Source: Microbispora hainanensis
Lineage (GTDB): Bacteria > Actinomycetota > Actinomycetes > Streptosporangiales > Streptosporangiaceae
Length of the DNA stretch: 64,000 nt
Reading direction: 5' to 3'
NCBI RefSeq assembly: GCF_006874475.1
Contig: NZ_VIRM01000007.1
Location: 1 to 64,000, forward strand
Shown: piece by piece, positions 33,800 to 42,722 of the stretch
Layout: every line of letters starts with the position of its first letter
Position numbering within the stretch: position 1 is the stretch's first letter
Made by a program: the position numbers and the translations under genes
Notes under the pieces: generated by a model
Database searches by the model: none
The model's input: only the letters and a program-made list of their open reading frames with translations
What the model was told of the DNA's origin: nothing

Positions 33800-35080
33800 A
33801 TGGATGACGAGATTCAGCTGATCAGTGACGGTGATGGCCTGGCGGTCATCGGCAATCCGGCGGCTGTGGACCGTTTCCTCACTTCCGAGGGACTGCCGTC
33901 GAAGGACCTCGGACTGAAACGGCTCAGATCCGCTCTCGGCGCCGGCGTCGAAGCCGCACAGGTGGGGTCCGAGATTGCCGCCAACGCGGGCCGCTGGGTG
34001 AAGCTGACCGAGAAGTCCGCGCAGGCGATGAGAAAGTACACCCTGATGAAAGGGTCGAACCGGGACGTCAGCCGGACCGTGCTGACGGAGAACGGCAAGA
34101 TCAAGGGACTCATGGAGATAGTGAAGCCCGGATCGTTCCTGACCAACCCGGCGGTCCTGGCCGGCGCCGCGGGGCTCATGGCGCAGCTCGCGATGCAACA
34201 GACCATGGAGGAGATCACCGACTATCTCGCCGCCATCGACGAGAAGGTCGACGACGTGCTCCGCGGTCAGAAGGACGCCGTGGTGGCGGACATGATCGGA
34301 GTGGACCTCCTGATCGAGGAGGCCATGACCATCCGGGAGCAGGTGGGCCGGGTCTCCGAGGTCACGTGGTCGAAGATGCAGGCCACGCCGGTGACGATCG
34401 CACGGACCCAGGCGTACGCGTTGCGTCAGCTCGACGCGATCGCCGAGAAGATGGACCACAAGGCCAAGATCGGCGATCTCGCCAAGACGTCCAAGGAGGC
34501 CGAGGTCAAGGTCCAGGAGTGGCTCGCCGTTCTGGCCCGCTGCTTCCAGCTGCAGGACGCGATCGCCGTGCTCGAACTCGACCGGGTGCTGGAGGCGTCT
34601 CCGGAGGAGCTGGACGAGCATCGCCTCGCGCTTCGAGCCGCACGGCGGAACCGGCTGGAACTCATCTCCCGGAGCACCGAGCGCCTGCTGGCCCGCATGC
34701 AGGCGGCCGCCGCCGCGGCCAACACGAAGGTGCTGCTGCACCCGGCCATAGTCAGGGCCCTGGTGCATTCGAGCAACCATGTCGCGACCACCGTCGTCGA
34801 CTTCCACGGACGGCTCGGGATCGAGCGCGATCGGCAGTCGCTGGAGGCGAGGCGATGGGCGGACGCGGCCGCGGAGGTGCGCGACAAGGTGCTCGAGACG
34901 GGAGCGGAGGGCCTCGACGTCGCCGTACAGCTCGGGACGGAGACGTTCGGCCGGGCCAGATCGGTGATGGGCAGGCTCTCCAGCGAGATCGCCGAGCGGG
35001 CGCTCCGCCAGCTCGGGGACGCGGAAGGCGCACCGAAGCGGCCCGAGGGGTCCGGGCCTGCGGAGGAAAAGACACCATGA
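33800..35080 (+). CDS. Conserved coiled-coil-rich hypothetical protein
   Basis: I do not recognise this 426-residue protein. It is soluble apart from a hydrophobic helix at about residues 110-135 (GSFLTNPAVLAGAAGLMAQLAMQQTMEEI), and the rest is charged helix consistent with coiled coil, for example EEITDYLAAIDEKVDDVLRGQKDAVVADMIGVDLLIEEAMTIREQ. The C-terminus is polar and Pro/Glu-rich. ATG follows CAGGAG at a good distance. A small DUF6221-like gene and a tudor-like gene follow on the same strand. The architecture (helix pair plus one amphipathic segment) recalls membrane-associated scaffolds or pore-forming toxins, but that is speculation. Confidence 0.75.
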   Translation: MDDEIQLISDGDGLAVIGNPAAVDRFLTSEGLPSKDLGLKRLRSALGAGVEAAQVGSEIAANAGRWVKLTEKSAQAMRKYTLMKGSNRDVSRTVLTENGKIKGLMEIVKPGSFLTNPAVLAGAAGLMAQLAMQQTMEEITDYLAAIDEKVDDVLRGQKDAVVADMIGVDLLIEEAMTIREQVGRVSEVTWSKMQATPVTIARTQAYALRQLDAIAEKMDHKAKIGDLAKTSKEAEVKVQEWLAVLARCFQLQDAIAVLELDRVLEASPEELDEHRLALRAARRNRLELISRSTERLLARMQAAAAAANTKVLLHPAIVRALVHSSNHVATTVVDFHGRLGIERDRQSLEARRWADAAAEVRDKVLETGAEGLDVAVQLGTETFGRARSVMGRLSSEIAERALRQLGDAEGAPKRPEGSGPAEEKTP

Positions 35081-35197
35081 TCGCGCGGTCAGGACCCACA
35101 CAGGTGGAGAGAGCTTCCACCGGAGGGAAGAAAACCACCTCAGCCGAGGTCGGCCACGTTTGGCGCGCGCATGACTACTCCAGGTAACCTCCTGGCC

Positions 35198-35704
35198 ATG
35201 ACGACGATCAATCGGGGGACGCTCCTGGAGCTGGTCCGCAACCGGCCCCTGCTCGCGGCGGAGCTCCTCGGGGACGCCTTCGCCGCCGGCGACACAGAGC
35301 CGGCCGGCGAAAAGGCACTTCTGCGGCGATTTCCCCGGCAGGACCACATGAGCGCGGACGGGCCCGTCCTCGCCGCCCGCTATCGCGAGATCGTGACCGA
35401 CGCGCGCAGGGCCCGCGCGCAACGGGCGGAAGCGGTGCTGGCGGGGCTGATCGCGTTCCTGCGCGCCCGCGTCCGTGAGGATCTGGACCAGGCGCGCAAG
35501 ACCGCGGACGCCGGGGAGCCCGGCTCGCACAAACTGGAGCGGGACCTGGCCGCGAAGCGGAGCCGCCTGGATTACCTGGAATCGGTGCTCGTCAAGGACC
35601 TCTACCTGGCGATCGAGGAGCACGCCCAGGCGGAGCATCTGCTGAGGCTGGAGGGATCCGCGTACAACTGGCACGCCGACTATCAGGAAGCGTGGCGGCC
35701 ATGA
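35198..35704 (+). CDS. Small DUF6221-like protein
   Basis: This 168-residue soluble protein has the segment LIAFLRARVREDLDQARK and ends in NWHADYQEAWRP, both reminiscent of DUF6221 proteins of actinomycetes and their phages. The N-terminal 60 residues are Leu/Ala-rich. I chose the ATG at 35198 because MTTINRGTLLELVRNRP is a natural start; an ATG nine codons upstream is possible. Neither has a strong ribosome site. Function unknown. Confidence 0.6.
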   Translation: MTTINRGTLLELVRNRPLLAAELLGDAFAAGDTEPAGEKALLRRFPRQDHMSADGPVLAARYREIVTDARRARAQRAEAVLAGLIAFLRARVREDLDQARKTADAGEPGSHKLERDLAAKRSRLDYLESVLVKDLYLAIEEHAQAEHLLRLEGSAYNWHADYQEAWRP

Positions 35705-35816
35705 CGGGCGGCCGGTCTCCTGTTCCGCCCGCCAATCGGGGGAGCGTGGAAAGGCGGCGGCCCCAAGACCGGGGGTTGGTTGTGACCAGTTCCCCGAGCA
35801 GCACATACTTGAAGGG

Positions 35817-36044
35817 ATGAAGCCTGCCAGCGGCGCGTCCCGCCGTCACCTGCCCACCAGTCCCTTCAAGCCCCCGCCCCCCGCTCCGCCTGTCGAGCAG
35901 TTCAGTGTGAACGACCAGGTCAGCCATGATTCGTACGGTCTCGGCGTGGTCGTGGAAGTAGAGGAGGGGGTGGCTGTGGTCGTCGATTTCCGATCGCAGC
36001 AGGAACGAATCCTGACCCCTTACAAGAAGCTCCACAAACTCTGA
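35817..36044 (+). CDS. Small tudor/CarD-like domain protein
   Basis: This 75-residue protein has a Pro-rich N-terminal 25 residues followed by a small beta-barrel: VNDQVSHDSYGLGVVVEVEEGVAVVVDFRSQQERILTPYKKLHKL. This matches the short SH3/tudor-like domain found at the C-terminus of UvrD/PcrA helicases and in stand-alone actinomycete proteins. It probably binds protein or nucleic acid; the partner is unknown. GAAGGG lies directly before ATG, closer than usual, so the start could be the GTG at 35909 region instead. Confidence 0.65.
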   Translation: MKPASGASRRHLPTSPFKPPPPAPPVEQFSVNDQVSHDSYGLGVVVEVEEGVAVVVDFRSQQERILTPYKKLHKL

Positions 36045-36168
36045 GACAGATGCGCCGCGGGCGAAGCGCGTCGCGCGAGCACGGCTCGTCGCGGCACGCC
36101 GCCGGGCGCCCACGCGGCCATCCCAGGCCTGCTGGAGAACGCGCCCGCAGCCGAGCGCCGGCAGCACA

Positions 36169-36199
36169 GTGGCGCGGCGGCCGTCGGCCGCCGCGCCAC
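36169..36199. terminator. Bidirectional hairpin between convergent genes
   Basis: A perfect 14-bp stem, GTGGCGCGGCGGCC, with a GTC loop lies between the tudor-like gene (stop at 36044) and the xylanase gene (stop at 36231). It could end transcription from both sides. Confidence 0.75.
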
Positions 36200-36230
36200 G
36201 AGGTGCGAAGGTGCGAGTGCGGGTGCGGGA

Positions 36231-37280
<1,050 letters not shown>

Positions 37281-37386
37281 CTACTGAAGCCTGACGGGGG
37301 GTCAGACGGCGTACGGCGACTCGGCGGGGCGCGTAAGCGGGCGGGTGATGGCGGCCATCCCACGACGGTGCCGTACGCCTACGCTT

Positions 37387-37440
37387 CCGAAAACTATCGG
37401 AGCTTTGACGAAAGTATCGGAGCTTTGACGAAAGTATCGG
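37387..37440. promoter_or_regulatory. 20-bp direct repeats upstream of the xylanase gene
   Basis: Two perfect copies of AGCTTTGACGAAAGTATCGG stand at 37401-37420 and 37421-37440, with a degenerate third end CCGAAAACTATCGG at 37387-37400. Each copy carries CTTT-N4-AAAG and, on the gene strand, ACTTTCG, the half-site of known actinomycete xylan operators. They lie 119-172 bp before the xylanase start. The 367-bp gap 37269-37635 holds only these and the palindrome at 37583. Confidence 0.65.
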
Positions 37441-37582
37441 ATCGAGGTCGCACAGTTGTCAACGATTCCCGTAACGCCGCCGAAACCTTAGAATGACGGG
37501 AATCGCCATCAGACCTGGTGAGAGGCGTCCGCCTGTTCGGTAAGAATTTCGGCGACGCGGTCAGGACGCTGGTCAACGCCCT

Positions 37583-37593
37583 TGAAAGTTTCA
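37583..37593. promoter_or_regulatory. TGAAAGTTTCA palindrome
   Basis: This perfect 11-bp palindrome (central G) lies 315 bp before the xylanase start and 43 bp after the end of the ACT-domain gene. It shares its core with the sites at 20806 and 38360, suggesting one regulator for GH43, GH11 and GH54 genes. Confidence 0.5.
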
Positions 37594-37635
37594 TACCCGC
37601 AGGTCGGGCCACATAGGCGCGGGCGGCGTGCGGCG

Positions 37636-38046
37636 TCAGGCGGAGCGGCGCGCGAGGTCCTCCAGCAGGGCCACCGCCTCGGCGGCGCGCTCGTACGGCA
37701 CGAAGAGATGGTCGTGGTGGAAACCCGCGACGACGTTGCAGCTCAGGCCGGCGGCGGCGAGCTCCCGCGCGACGGCAGCGGTCAGGCCGACCGCCTCAAG
37801 CGCCGAGTGGACGCGCAGCGTGATCCAGCCCGCCACGTACTCGTACGCCAGTCCGGCGGCGTCGGCCTCCTGCTGGGACAGGACCAGTGTCAGGCCCTCC
37901 TCCTCGGCGACCGTGACGACGGGCCGGGCACCGGCGGGGATCCGGCCGTCCACGGTGGTGAACACGTAGCGGCCCGGGTCCAGCCGCGGCCGCATGCCGC
38001 TCAGCAGCATGCGCAGGTCGGTCTCGCCGGTCACACCGAGCACCAT
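37636..38046 (-). CDS. ACT-domain protein
   Basis: This 136-residue cytosolic protein matches the ACT_3/ACT_7 double-domain group (COG3602): TGETDLRMLLSGMRPRLDPGRYVFTTVDG at the start, then WITLRVHSALEAVGLTAAVARELAAAGLSCNVVAGFHHDHLFVPYERAAEAVALL. Such stand-alone ACT proteins are thought to bind amino acids or other small ligands, but no function is established. ATG at 38046 or the GTG four codons later could be used; neither has a clear ribosome site. It lies between two hemicellulase genes with no evident link to them. Confidence 0.85.
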   Translation of the reverse strand: MVLGVTGETDLRMLLSGMRPRLDPGRYVFTTVDGRIPAGARPVVTVAEEEGLTLVLSQQEADAAGLAYEYVAGWITLRVHSALEAVGLTAAVARELAAAGLSCNVVAGFHHDHLFVPYERAAEAVALLEDLARRSA

Positions 38047-38194
38047 ACAAGCGGCCTACACGTCGCCCGTGTAGAACCCCACGGGCCAAGGGCCAAGCCA
38101 TGCCGGGGCGATCTCACCGCCGTGCGGCGACGCATGGCCAAGCCGGGCCCGCCGCGGATTGACACCCGCGAGGCGGCCGGATGATCGTGATCCC

Positions 38195-38214
38195 GAATGT
38201 TATCCATAACATTC
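38195..38214. promoter_or_regulatory. Palindrome GAATGTTAT-CC-ATAACATTC
   Basis: Two perfect 9-bp arms around a 2-bp centre give a 20-bp operator-like site, of LacI/GntR-repressor type by appearance. It stands in the 645-bp gap 38047-38691, 148 bp before the ACT gene start and 478 bp before the GH54 gene. The remaining gap contains only the two sites at 38360 and 38632. Confidence 0.5.
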
Positions 38215-38359
38215 GCACCCCGCCATTCGGGCCGGAAACGACAGGATGAGGCGCCGCCGGGCGGCGGATAGGGCGGGCGCCTGACCGTCACTGTGGGCCA
38301 TTCCGGCGCGCCGGTCAAGACCGGAAAAGGGCCGAGTCGCGGCGCGCGCCCGTCGGTCC

Positions 38360-38370
38360 TGAAACTTTCA
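38360..38370. promoter_or_regulatory. TGAAACTTTCA palindrome
   Basis: A perfect 11-bp palindrome (central C), the complement of the 37583 site, 322 bp upstream of the arabinofuranosidase gene. It is the third member of the GAAA-S-TTTC group in this window. Confidence 0.5.
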
Positions 38371-38631
38371 CGGCTTTCCCGCACGGCCGGCCGGACCGGC
38401 GATGGACCTGGCATCGGGAAACGCCCATTGAGCAGGGGAAACGTGCCAGAGTTCGCCTCCGGACGGGTCACGGTCTCGCACTCTGGGGAGTCGGCCCTCG
38501 ACAACACCCGCGTGTCGCGGAAAAACGCCCCTTCGGCCGAATCAGGGCCTTGACGGAGACGAGCCGGAAGCCAAAACTGAGCGCACCGACCCCCGTGCAC
38601 GACTGTGAGACGGCGGGCTCACAGCTGCAAT

Positions 38632-38645
38632 TGTTAGCGCTAACA
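38632..38645. promoter_or_regulatory. LacI-type operator TGTTAGCGCTAACA
   Basis: A perfect 14-bp palindrome with the central CG step of LacI-family operators sits 47 bp before the GH54 start, where it could block a promoter. A one-base variant ends the 13-bp array before the GH43 arabinanase gene. I infer a common repressor that responds to arabinose or arabino-oligosaccharides. Confidence 0.7.
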
Positions 38646-38691
38646 CTTCGTCGGCACGAGACTCCTCACCAGGAAGGCACGGAAAGCCATC

Positions 38692-40251
38692 ATGATTTTC
38701 CGATTAGGGCATCTGAAGAGGACGGCGCTGTCCGCGGGCGCGGCGATCACGCTCGCCGCCGGCCTGCTGGCCGGCCTCTCCGCACCGTCGGAGGCCGCCA
38801 CGCAGGGGCCGTGTGACATCTACGCCGCGGGCGGCACGCCGTGTGTTGCGGCGCATAGCACGACGCGCGCTCTCTACGGCGGCTACAACGGCCCGCTGTA
38901 CCAGGTGCGCCGTTCCTCGGACAACGCCACCCGGGACATCGGGGTGCTCAGCGCGGGCGGCGTGGCCGACGCCGCCACGCAGGACTCGTTCTGCTCCGGC
39001 ACCACCTGCGTGATCACGATCATCTACGACCAGTCGGGCCGCAACAACCGGCTCACCCAGGCGCCTCCCGGCGGGTTCTCCGGCCCGGCCGCGGGCGGCT
39101 ACGACAACCTCGCCATCGCGACCGCCGCGCCGGTCACCGTCGGCGGCCACAAGGCGTACGGCGTCTACGTGGCCCCCGGCACCGGCTATCGCAACAACAA
39201 CACCAACGGTGTGGCCAGGGGCGACCAGCCGGAGGGCATGTACGCCGTCTTCGACGGCACCCACTACAACAACGGCTGCTGCTTCGACTACGGCAACGCC
39301 GAGACCAACAGCCGCGACAACGGCAACGGCACGATGGAGGCCATCTACTTCGGCAACAACAACTACTGGGGCTACGGCGCGGGCAACGGCCCCTGGATCA
39401 TGGCCGACCTGGAGAACGGCCTGTTCTCCGGTGTCAACCAGCACTACAACGCCGGCAACCCGAGCATCAGCCACCGGTTCCTGACCGCCATCGTCAAGGG
39501 TGAGCCCAGCCACTGGGCCATCCGCGGCGCCAACGCCCAGTCGGGCGGCCTGTCGACCTTCTACAACGGGGCGCGGCCCAACGTCGCGGGCTACAACCCG
39601 ATGAAGAAGGAAGGCGCCATCATCCTCGGCATCGGCGGCGACAACAGCGTCGGCGCCAGGGGCACCTTCTACGAGGGCGTGATGACGTCCGGTTATCCGT
39701 CCGACGCCACCGAGAACGCGGTGCAGGCCAACATCGTCGCCGCCGGATACGGCACGACGTCGGGCGGCGTCCAGAACGGCACGCTCACCCCCGGCTCGGC
39801 GATCTCGCTGCGCGCGACCACACCGGGCTACACCGACCGCTACGTCCGGCACCAGAACGACAACGTCATCACGTCCGTGATCACCTCGTCCAGCTCCACG
39901 CTGGACAAGAACGACGCCACCTGGATCGTGCGCAGCGGGCTGGCCAACAGTTCGTGCGTGTCGTTCGAGTCGAGGAACTACCCCGGCGACTACCTGCGGC
40001 ACAGCTACTACCAGCTCTACCGGCAGCGCGACGACGGCAGCTCGCTGTTCGCCCAGGACGCCACCTTCTGCCCGCAGGCGGGCAAGAACGGCCAGGGGAC
40101 GTCGTTCGCCTCCTACAACTTCCCGGCCCGGTTCCTGCGCCACTACAACAACACCGTCTACATCGCGAGCAACGGCGGATCGAACGCCTTCGACAACGCC
40201 AACCAGTGGAGCAACGACGTGAGCTGGGTCGTCTCCCAGCCCTGGGCCTAG
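38692..40251 (+). CDS. abfB: Secreted GH54 alpha-L-arabinofuranosidase with CBM42
   Basis: This 519-residue secreted enzyme has a signal peptide (ITLAAGLLAGLSAPSEAA), a GH54 catalytic domain at about residues 38-360 and a C-terminal CBM42 at about 375-519 (SLRATTPGYTDRYVRHQN ... FLRHYNNTVYIA). GH54 signatures are CDIYAAGGTPCVAAHSTTRALY, the CCFDYGNAE segment around residue 203 that carries the nucleophile Glu, and ILGIGGDNSVGARGTFYEG with the acid/base Asp. It removes arabinofuranose side chains from arabinan and arabinoxylan, so it complements both the arabinanase at 21075 and the xylanase at 36231. CBM42 binds arabinofuranose. AGGAAGG lies 14 bp before ATG, a little far. Confidence 0.95.
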   Translation: MIFRLGHLKRTALSAGAAITLAAGLLAGLSAPSEAATQGPCDIYAAGGTPCVAAHSTTRALYGGYNGPLYQVRRSSDNATRDIGVLSAGGVADAATQDSFCSGTTCVITIIYDQSGRNNRLTQAPPGGFSGPAAGGYDNLAIATAAPVTVGGHKAYGVYVAPGTGYRNNNTNGVARGDQPEGMYAVFDGTHYNNGCCFDYGNAETNSRDNGNGTMEAIYFGNNNYWGYGAGNGPWIMADLENGLFSGVNQHYNAGNPSISHRFLTAIVKGEPSHWAIRGANAQSGGLSTFYNGARPNVAGYNPMKKEGAIILGIGGDNSVGARGTFYEGVMTSGYPSDATENAVQANIVAAGYGTTSGGVQNGTLTPGSAISLRATTPGYTDRYVRHQNDNVITSVITSSSSTLDKNDATWIVRSGLANSSCVSFESRNYPGDYLRHSYYQLYRQRDDGSSLFAQDATFCPQAGKNGQGTSFASYNFPARFLRHYNNTVYIASNGGSNAFDNANQWSNDVSWVVSQPWA

Positions 40252-40274
40252 CTCCCGGCTCCTCCGCACGACCG

Positions 40275-40304
40275 ATGCCGCTCCCGGCCCCGGGGGCGGC
40301 ATCA
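40275..40304. terminator. Hairpin between convergent abfB and membrane-protein genes
   Basis: Arms GATGCCGC and GCGGCATC enclose a second CCGG/CCGG pairing. The site lies 24 bp after the abfB stop and 95 bp from the stop of the convergent gene at 40400. Confidence 0.7.
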
Positions 40305-40399
40305 CCGTTGTCCGACGAAAGGATCCTCGGTGTGACGCGTTCCGCCCCGGCATAGCCGTCGCGGCCCCCGGTGTGCGGCCCTCCCCCGGCCGCTCCGGC

Positions 40400-41497
40400 T
40401 CACGGGGCGCGCAGCGCGGTGAGGCCGGGGTCCGCCGCCCGCAGCGCCCGTACGCCGATGACGACGAGGGCGATCCCGCTCGCCACGAGCACAGCCAGTT
40501 GCAGGGTCGCGGTGAGGAAGGTGACGCCGGTCATGCCCGGCATCGTGCCTGCCCGGGCGAGCACGGCGGGCACGGCCAGGATCGCCGCCGCGAGTGCCAC
40601 GGGCCCGGCGGACCGCCCCGGTGTCCGGTGCCGGAGCGCGCACCACACCGCGACCGCCGCCAGCGACACGGACGCGAGGCCCGTCGTGTCGGCCCACATC
40701 CAGGCCGCCACGAGAAGCTCCTCGGAGGGAATCCCGGCCCGTGTCGCCGCCCGTGTCGCCGCCCCCAGCACCCCGACGACCAGGGAGAGCAGGAGGCCCG
40801 CGGCGACCGGGAGCGCGAGCAGGAGCCGGGCCCGCCGCGCGGGCAGGCGGGGCGGCGGGGCGGCGCGATGGAACCCGGTCAAAAGCGCCAGCGCCGGGAC
40901 CACGGCCGGCAGGAGCGAGCAGGCCCAGCGCACCGCGTTCTCCCACTCCGTCATCGGCGGCGGCACCAGCACGCAGGGCACGACGAGGGCCGCGACGGCC
41001 GCCGCTTTGGCCGTGCGGGCACGGCCTCGCGCGAGCGCGCCGAGGCTCACCGCCCACAGCAGGGGCGTCAGGTCGGCCAGCACGAGCCGCGCGCGGTCGG
41101 GGGATTCGGGATCGCCGATGCCCATGACGCCGTCGGGCAGGGCGTCCGCGGGGATGCCGTACGTCAGCACCGCCTGCCCGGCGTACAGGCCGGCGATCGT
41201 CGTCCAGAAGACGAGGCCGAGCAGGGCGGCCAGGCGGACCGTCTCGCCCCACAGGTAGGCCCCGGGCGGGGACCCCGGGCCGCCCAGCCGCAGCCGCAGC
41301 GCGAGCGCGGCCACGCTGGCGATCTCCAGGAGGCGCGGGCGCTGGTCGTCGTGCCCGGCCGGCGCGCGCCGGGCGCCGTCCATGAAGGCCGCGACCATCT
41401 CCTCCTCGCGCTCGGCCCGATAGGACGCCGGCAGCAGCCGCAGCCACCGCCGGTAGCGCTCCTCGAGCAGGCCGCGTTCGTCGTCGCGCTCACTCAT
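40400..41497 (-). CDS. Polytopic membrane protein coupled to a PadR regulator
   Basis: This 365-residue protein starts with a charged cytosolic part (EERYRRWLRLLPASYRAEREEEMVAAFMD), the common start of membrane proteins that follow PadR genes in actinomycetes, and then has about eight hydrophobic helices. No transporter motif is visible. Its ATG overlaps the PadR stop (ATGA), so the pair is translationally coupled; the regulator probably controls the membrane protein. The function is unknown; related genes are annotated only as hypothetical or as permease-like. Confidence 0.75.
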   Translation of the reverse strand: MSERDDERGLLEERYRRWLRLLPASYRAEREEEMVAAFMDGARRAPAGHDDQRPRLLEIASVAALALRLRLGGPGSPPGAYLWGETVRLAALLGLVFWTTIAGLYAGQAVLTYGIPADALPDGVMGIGDPESPDRARLVLADLTPLLWAVSLGALARGRARTAKAAAVAALVVPCVLVPPPMTEWENAVRWACSLLPAVVPALALLTGFHRAAPPPRLPARRARLLLALPVAAGLLLSLVVGVLGAATRAATRAGIPSEELLVAAWMWADTTGLASVSLAAVAVWCALRHRTPGRSAGPVALAAAILAVPAVLARAGTMPGMTGVTFLTATLQLAVLVASGIALVVIGVRALRAADPGLTALRAP

Positions 41498-41880
41498 GCC
41501 GGCCCTCCCGCCTGCCCGAGCCCCTGCCCGAGGCCCTGTCCGAGCCCCTGCCTGAGCCCCTGCCTGAGTCGCAGCCGTTCGACGGCGCGGCGCGCGTTGT
41601 CGGCCAGCCGTACGGCCTCCTCCTCCAGCGCCCGCGCCCCCTCGTCGGTCAGCCGGTAGTAGCGGCGCAGCCGTCCCTGCCGCACCTCCTCGCGGTCCGC
41701 CTCCACCCACCCGTCGGCGGCGAGCCGGTCGAGCACGCCGTACAGGGTGCCGATCTTGAGGTGGACCCGCCCTCCGGAGAGCCGCTCGACCTCCTGCGCG
41801 ATGCCGTAGCCGTGCCGTGGCTCGTCGACGAGTGCGGTGAGAACGAGGAACGCCGGTTCCGTCATCGCCCGTGTTGTCAC
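41494..41880 (-). CDS. PadR-family transcriptional regulator
   Basis: This 128-residue regulator has a PadR winged helix at about residues 9-85: FLVLTALVDEPRHGYGIAQEVERLSGGRVHLKIGTLYGVLDRLAADGWVE followed by the RLRRYYRLTDEGARAL wing. The C-terminal helix, normally the dimer contact, ends in an unusual run QGLRQGLGQGLGQGLGQ encoded by a 12-bp tandem repeat. The start is GTG at 41880, with a second possible ATG five codons in. A GAATAT/ATATTC inverted repeat lies just upstream. Confidence 0.9.
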   Translation of the reverse strand: MTTRAMTEPAFLVLTALVDEPRHGYGIAQEVERLSGGRVHLKIGTLYGVLDRLAADGWVEADREEVRQGRLRRYYRLTDEGARALEEEAVRLADNARRAVERLRLRQGLRQGLGQGLGQGLGQAGGPA

Positions 41881-41887
41881 GGCCCCA

Positions 41888-41912
41888 GAATATATCGGAA
41901 GCCATGATATTC
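41888..41912. promoter_or_regulatory. Candidate PadR operator GAATAT-N13-ATATTC
   Basis: An AT-rich inverted repeat with 6-bp arms begins 8 bp before the PadR start, in otherwise GC-rich DNA. AT-rich ATAT-type palindromes are typical for PadR self-repression. It lies within the divergent region shared with the TetR gene at 41997. Confidence 0.45.
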
Positions 41913-41938
41913 AAGTGGACCACACATCCGTGCGCGAT

Positions 41939-41959
41939 TTGCCTATATGTATTAGGCAA
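41939..41959. promoter_or_regulatory. TetR operator candidate TTGCCTA-N7-TAGGCAA
   Basis: Perfect 7-bp arms around TATGTAT, 21 bp in all, end 37 bp before the TetR start. The region includes a plausible TATGTAT/TACATAAT promoter core, so a bound repressor would block its own gene. Confidence 0.65.
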
Positions 41960-41996
41960 TTACATAATCCTTGAAGGCAACGTAGGGGGAGGGTTG

Positions 41997-42566
41997 ATGG
42001 CGCGTGCGGGTCTGACCACGGAACGCCTGATCAGGGCGGGGGCGGAACTGGCCGACGAGGTCGGCTTCGAGCATGTGACGATCTCGGCGCTGGCCCGGCG
42101 GTTCGGCGTCAAGGTCGCGAGTCTGTACTCACATGTGAAGAGCTCACATGACCTCAAGACCGGGATCGCCCTGCTGGCGCTGGAGGAGCTCGCCGACCGG
42201 GTCGCCGACGCGCTGGCCGGGCGCGCCGGCAGGGACGCCCTGGCCGCCTTCGCCGCCGCCTACCGCGACTACGCCCGGGAGCATCCCGGCCGCTACGCCG
42301 CCGCCCGGTTCAGGCTCGACCCCGAGGCGGCGGCCGCGAGCGCCGGTGGCAGGCACGCCCAGATGACCCGGGCCATCCTGCGCGGGTACGACATCGCGGA
42401 GCCGGACCAGACGCACGCGGTGCGGATGCTGGGCAGCGTCTTCCACGGCTACGTCGACCTGGAGATGAGCGGAGGCTTCAGCCACACCGCCGTCGACCCG
42501 GACGAATCCTGGTCCTGGATCGTGGACTCCCTCGACACCCTGCTGCGCGACCGGACCACGCCCTGA
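41997..42566 (+). CDS. TetR-family regulator with WHG-type C-terminal domain
   Basis: This 189-residue regulator has an N-terminal helix-turn-helix at about residues 8-52 (LIRAGAELADEVGFEHVTISALARRFGVKVASLYSHVKS) and a C-terminal domain with GYVDLEMSGGFSH, as in the TetR_C_33/WHG group. ATG follows GGGGGAGGG. It carries its own operator candidate upstream. The esterase remnant directly downstream, 16 bp from the stop, would be its natural co-transcribed target had it stayed intact; in related genomes I recall this pair together, but that is from memory. Confidence 0.9.
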   Translation: MARAGLTTERLIRAGAELADEVGFEHVTISALARRFGVKVASLYSHVKSSHDLKTGIALLALEELADRVADALAGRAGRDALAAFAAAYRDYAREHPGRYAAARFRLDPEAAAASAGGRHAQMTRAILRGYDIAEPDQTHAVRMLGSVFHGYVDLEMSGGFSHTAVDPDESWSWIVDSLDTLLRDRTTP

Positions 42567-42581
42567 TCACGAACAGGCTGA

Positions 42582-42722
42582 GGCGATGAGCAGTTCCGGA
42601 CCCGGGCGACCACCGTCGAGCTCGACGCGCTGCCCACCAAGAGGGCCTACCTGGGCCTGCCCGCCCCGGCGGACGGCGCCTACGACCTGCTCGTCGACGG
42701 CCGCCTCACGGCCCAGGCCACC
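42582..42722 (+). pseudogene. Leftover N-terminal coding sequence of the SGNH hydrolase, without a start codon
   Basis: In the frame of the hydrolase these bases encode QFRTRATTVELDALPTKR and then YDLLVDGRLTAQATV, which belong to the N-terminal jelly-roll region of the SGNH family members I know. They follow a stop codon at 42579-42581 and contain no ATG, GTG or TTG before 42723. The missing first 60 or so codons seem to have been deleted together with the original start. Confidence 0.6.
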
